Shown here piece after piece: positions 63,567-64,000 of a DNA stretch of 64,000 nucleotides; position 1 is the stretch's first letter; each line of letters opens with the position of its first letter. Below the pieces are notes generated by a model. The model made no database searches and was not told the DNA's origin. It saw only the letters and a program-made list of their open reading frames with translations. The position numbers were made by a program, and so were the translations under genes. This DNA comes from Plicaturopsis crispa FD-325 SS-3 (lineage: Eukaryota; Basidiomycota; Agaricomycetes; Amylocorticiales; Amylocorticiaceae), in assembly GCA_000827205.1 (NCBI GenBank), contig KN832555.1:1414893-1478892 (forward strand). Reading direction: 5' to 3'.

Positions 63567-64000
63567 ATGTCCCCCTGGTCTTTGGCTGCCAGGTGGCTCC
63601 CATTCGTGTCGAGCCCCAGTCCGATTCGCAGGTCTCGTTCGGCCGTATATCTGGACGACGGCGACATGATCGTGACCCCAGAGTTCGACTACCCGCTGTC
63701 GAGGCCGACTTTGAGACCGCAGACGCGCCTCCCGCTCCCGAGCGCGTGCAATTCGGACGGGTCAGCGATATCTACCGACAGTTCCTCGAATGGGCTGTCA
63801 GTGGACACTTCCTCGCCTTCGTGCTCGTCTTCGTCTAATAGCCATGCACATGCGGCTCTGAGTCCGAGTTCGAGTCTCTCCAGCTCGGATCATGAGAAAC
63901 GGCGCGAGCTTATCCACGCGCTGAACTATTCCCCCCCGCCAGCCGTCCCCGATCCCGACACTCTTCCGCAGACATCGCGGAAGTCGCGGAAACTGCGTAA
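63567..64000 (+). CDS. Serine-rich unknown protein, N-terminal part (runs off the window)
   Basis: An open frame of 144 codons starts MSPWSLAARWLPFVSSPSPI and stays open to the right edge. It contains DDGDMIVTPEFDYPLSRP, a long Ser-rich stretch (around SSSSNSHAHAALSPSSS) and then DHEKRRELIHALNYSPPPA, ending in a basic SRKSRKLR. The final bases read CTGCGTAA, so an intron donor could lie at the very edge. No family is recognised. A competing same-strand frame (63557-63838) exists, but it has no ATG at its start and closes early. Treated as a partial gene with moderate confidence. Confidence 0.55.
   Translation, partial: MSPWSLAARWLPFVSSPSPIRRSRSAVYLDDGDMIVTPEFDYPLSRPTLRPQTRLPLPSACNSDGSAISTDSSSNGLSVDTSSPSCSSSSNSHAHAALSPSSSLSSSDHEKRRELIHALNYSPPPAVPDPDTLPQTSRKSRKLR

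Noticed and set aside
63557-63838. Alternative 93-codon frame at the right edge
   Set aside because: It has no ATG at its start and stops early, while the overlapping frame has an ATG and stays open for 144 codons to the edge.

Overview
The window looks like nuclear DNA of a filamentous basidiomycete, most likely an Agaricomycete. Genes are dense and on both strands. They are cut by many short GT-AG introns of about 45-70 nt, and a DUF6533-type membrane protein and a TRI5-type sesquiterpene synthase are present, as is usual in mushrooms. I see no recognisable retroelement, DNA transposase, rRNA or CRISPR array. Most gene models below were assembled by hand from splice sites and family motifs, so outer boundaries are firmer than each internal exon edge.

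Layout. 0.3-2.6 kb: two tandem copies of an unrecognised gene with a helix-turn-helix, an acidic middle and a nearly identical 82-residue C-terminus. 3.4-5.5 kb (minus): DUF6533-type membrane protein, followed by a gene-free 1.25 kb holding a long-armed inverted repeat. 6.7-13.4 kb (plus): ALG9 mannosyltransferase and a dynamin-like large GTPase of the SLIP-GC type. 13.6-18.4 kb: F-box protein (minus), CutC and a delta-9 desaturase with a C-terminal cytochrome b5 domain. 18.6-26.4 kb: an RSC4-like tandem bromodomain protein, PFA4 palmitoyltransferase, a mitochondrial-looking unknown and a nuclear PEHE-like protein. 26.9-35.3 kb (all minus): a small ACT/CASTOR-like protein, then RNase T2, a TRI5-type terpene synthase and a second RNase T2. 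35.8-40.5 kb: NAF1 and mitochondrial EF-Ts head to head, and an alkaline ceramidase. 41.8 kb: an intron-containing tRNA-Cys. 42-53.6 kb: two DExH RNA helicases head to head (a DHX57/YLR419W type and PRP22), NXT1 and the ISC1 sphingomyelinase head to head. 53.8-64 kb: an HSL-family esterase, a gene-poor stretch with GTTGAAC motif clusters, methionine aminopeptidase 2, histone H4, RIB7, and a gene running off the right end.

Most of this is conserved housekeeping: N-glycosylation, RNA processing and export, chromatin, sphingolipid and fatty acid metabolism, riboflavin. Accessory character is concentrated in three places: the tandem HTH genes at the left end, the RNase T2 / terpene synthase / RNase T2 block, and the repeat-bearing intergenic stretch at 56.2-58.1 kb. 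The most distinctive items for follow-up are a predicted 4-nt micro-exon in the ceramidase gene, a predicted GA-AG intron in one RNase T2 copy, and the tandem HTH pair.
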